A DNA stretch of 64,000 nt from Hirudinaria manillensis. Lineage: Eukaryota; Annelida; Clitellata; Hirudinida; Hirudinidae. Position 1 is the first letter of the stretch, and each line of letters opens with the position of its first letter. Location: NCBI GenBank assembly GCA_034509925.1, contig CM067527.1, forward strand, positions 3,501,001 through 3,565,000, read 5' to 3'. The translations under genes and the position numbers were made by a program. The notes under the pieces were generated by a model. That model was not told the origin of the DNA, made no database searches, and worked only from the letters and a program-made list of their open reading frames with translations. Below are positions 63,006 through 64,000 of the stretch, piece after piece.

Positions 63006-64000
63006 TTAAACGTCTCCATCAATATCCATGGAATCGCATCGTCTCGCGGTTCCACAATCCTTATCATCTCCTGAGCCGACGACCTTACAATTGTTGTTGT
63101 TGTTGTTGTTGTTACTGCTGCTGTTGCTGCTGTTGTTCGACATGGCAGTCAACAGTCGCTGGAAAATCCCAGTTGAGGGTGGAAAGAGGAAAGGATTCGC
63201 GTAGCACCTGGGAACGTTGCTCTTACCGCAGGCCTTTTGCAGGTCGATTCGGTGGCAACCGGTTTCGCTTCTCCTGCGATTCCTCACCACTTCTTCTGGA
63301 AGTGAATCTGAACCGAGTTCGGATTTCAGAGCGTTCACCTGTTCCTTGCCTTCCTGATGATCGCTCGAGGGGCTCCTGTCGCTTGCCTGTCTGTCCTCGC
63401 TGAAATTCGAGTCTTCCTTGCACTTCTCTTCGCTCGGCACAGTCCAGAAAGGTCGGCCGAAAAAGTGATGAGGAAATTTTTGTTTTAGGAAGTTTGGCGG
63501 ACAATTCTTGACGACCGCGGGGAAGACGTCTTCTTGTGGAAAGGAACACCTGTGCTCTGACGCCAGTCTACTCGCGTGGACGAAACTCTCGTAGTTGAGC
63601 AAGAAGTCGTTGAAATAGACGGCCATGTTTGCTTGAGAAGGGCTCGACAACATCAAGGACTGCAGGGCTGGTCCACCCACGCCTGGAGAACCGAAGTTGG
63701 GGTAAAACGGAAAGCGAATGGAGGGGGGCAGCTGGATTTGAGGAGACCTCGGTTCAGCTCCCTTCCCGATCGAAGCTCTGGAAAGAGTTTCGGTCAAGTT
63801 GGACTCGTGGCTTGTTTCATGAATTGCTTCTTTAGAATTACTTTTCGGTGAGAAATACTGCTGGATGTTGACCAAATAATGGCCGAGCTGTCGGCTCGGG
63901 TCGGCAAAGTTCGGTGGCCCACCGATGAGGGTGTTTGTCCCGATGGGATGCGGCTGATGGTTCGGAAAGAAGGGGCGAAGGTGGTGAGGATTTTGGTAAA
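63006..64000 (-). CDS. Large minus-strand exon of unrecognised protein, 5' part outside window
   Basis: The minus strand is open from the window edge to a stop at 63006-63008, about 331 codons. The composition is rich in Pro, His, Ser and Asn. It begins with NPHHLRPFFPNHQPHPIG, continues with PSRQLGHYLVNIQQYFSP and NMAVYFNDFLLNYESFV, and has a basic segment (EEVVRNRRRSETGC). A poly-Asn run near the C-terminus comes from a (TTG)n array on the plus strand at 63090-63135, and the tail reads SMDIDGDV. Such composition is common in the flanks of transcription factors, but no DNA-binding domain is in the window and I do not name a family. The absence of stops over nearly 1 kb in a non-repetitive sequence supports real coding. 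Confidence 0.55.
   Translation of the reverse strand, partial: YQNPHHLRPFFPNHQPHPIGTNTLIGGPPNFADPSRQLGHYLVNIQQYFSPKSNSKEAIHETSHESNLTETLSRASIGKGAEPRSPQIQLPPSIRFPFYPNFGSPGVGGPALQSLMLSSPSQANMAVYFNDFLLNYESFVHASRLASEHRCSFPQEDVFPAVVKNCPPNFLKQKFPHHFFGRPFWTVPSEEKCKEDSNFSEDRQASDRSPSSDHQEGKEQVNALKSELGSDSLPEEVVRNRRRSETGCHRIDLQKACGKSNVPRCYANPFLFPPSTGIFQRLLTAMSNNSSNSSSNNNNNNNNCKVVGSGDDKDCGTARRCDSMDIDGDV
63090..63135 (+). repeat. (TTG/CTG)n triplet run inside coding sequence
   Basis: TTG and CTG triplets that read as Asn and Ser/Gln-type codons on the minus-strand frame, giving a poly-Asn tract in the predicted protein. Confidence 0.8.

Overview
The window is a piece of an animal nuclear genome. It has intron-rich genes with GT-AG splice sites, AATAAA polyadenylation signals, typical metazoan gene families and a heavy load of simple repeats. 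The short introns (often 60-500 bp), the roughly seven recognisable genes packed into about 45 kb, the short KDM4 protein and the fast-evolving phosphorylase-kinase homologue suggest a compact invertebrate genome such as a tunicate. This is an inference and the species cannot be fixed from the sequence.

Layout. 1-4,167 (+): the 3' part of dihydropyrimidine dehydrogenase (DPYD), 12 exons. 4.7-7.3 kb (-): two open stretches of one or two unrecognised genes, one with a single transmembrane segment. 7.3-22.9 kb: a gene-poor block full of GAT/ATC, ATT and GGAT-type arrays, a probable tRNA-derived SINE and several locally duplicated segments. 23.1-26.9 kb (-): a KDM4-family histone demethylase with only JmjN and JmjC domains. 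28.0-30.6 kb (-): COPS5. 32.1-35.8 kb (+): TOM1. 37.3-38.8 kb (+): DCTN3. 39.3-50.0 kb (-): a 28-exon, very divergent phosphorylase kinase alpha/beta-type regulatory subunit. 50.3-53.5 kb (-): an SLC34 sodium-phosphate cotransporter. 55.6-62.9 kb: a second repeat-rich block with possible exons of an unrecognised + strand gene whose coding sequence seems invaded by Ser- and Asp-coding triplet arrays. 63.0-64.0 kb (-): a large exon of an unrecognised protein that runs off the window.

The genes do not form one pathway. They cover pyrimidine breakdown (DPYD), chromatin (KDM4), cullin deneddylation (COPS5), endosomal sorting (TOM1), dynein transport (DCTN3), glycogenolysis control (PHKA-like) and phosphate uptake (SLC34A). 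Exon coordinates were derived by hand by matching reading frame and splice phase across each junction. All junctions of DPYD, KDM4, COPS5, TOM1, DCTN3 and SLC34A keep phase. The phosphorylase-kinase gene has one unresolved junction near 48.0-48.3 kb.
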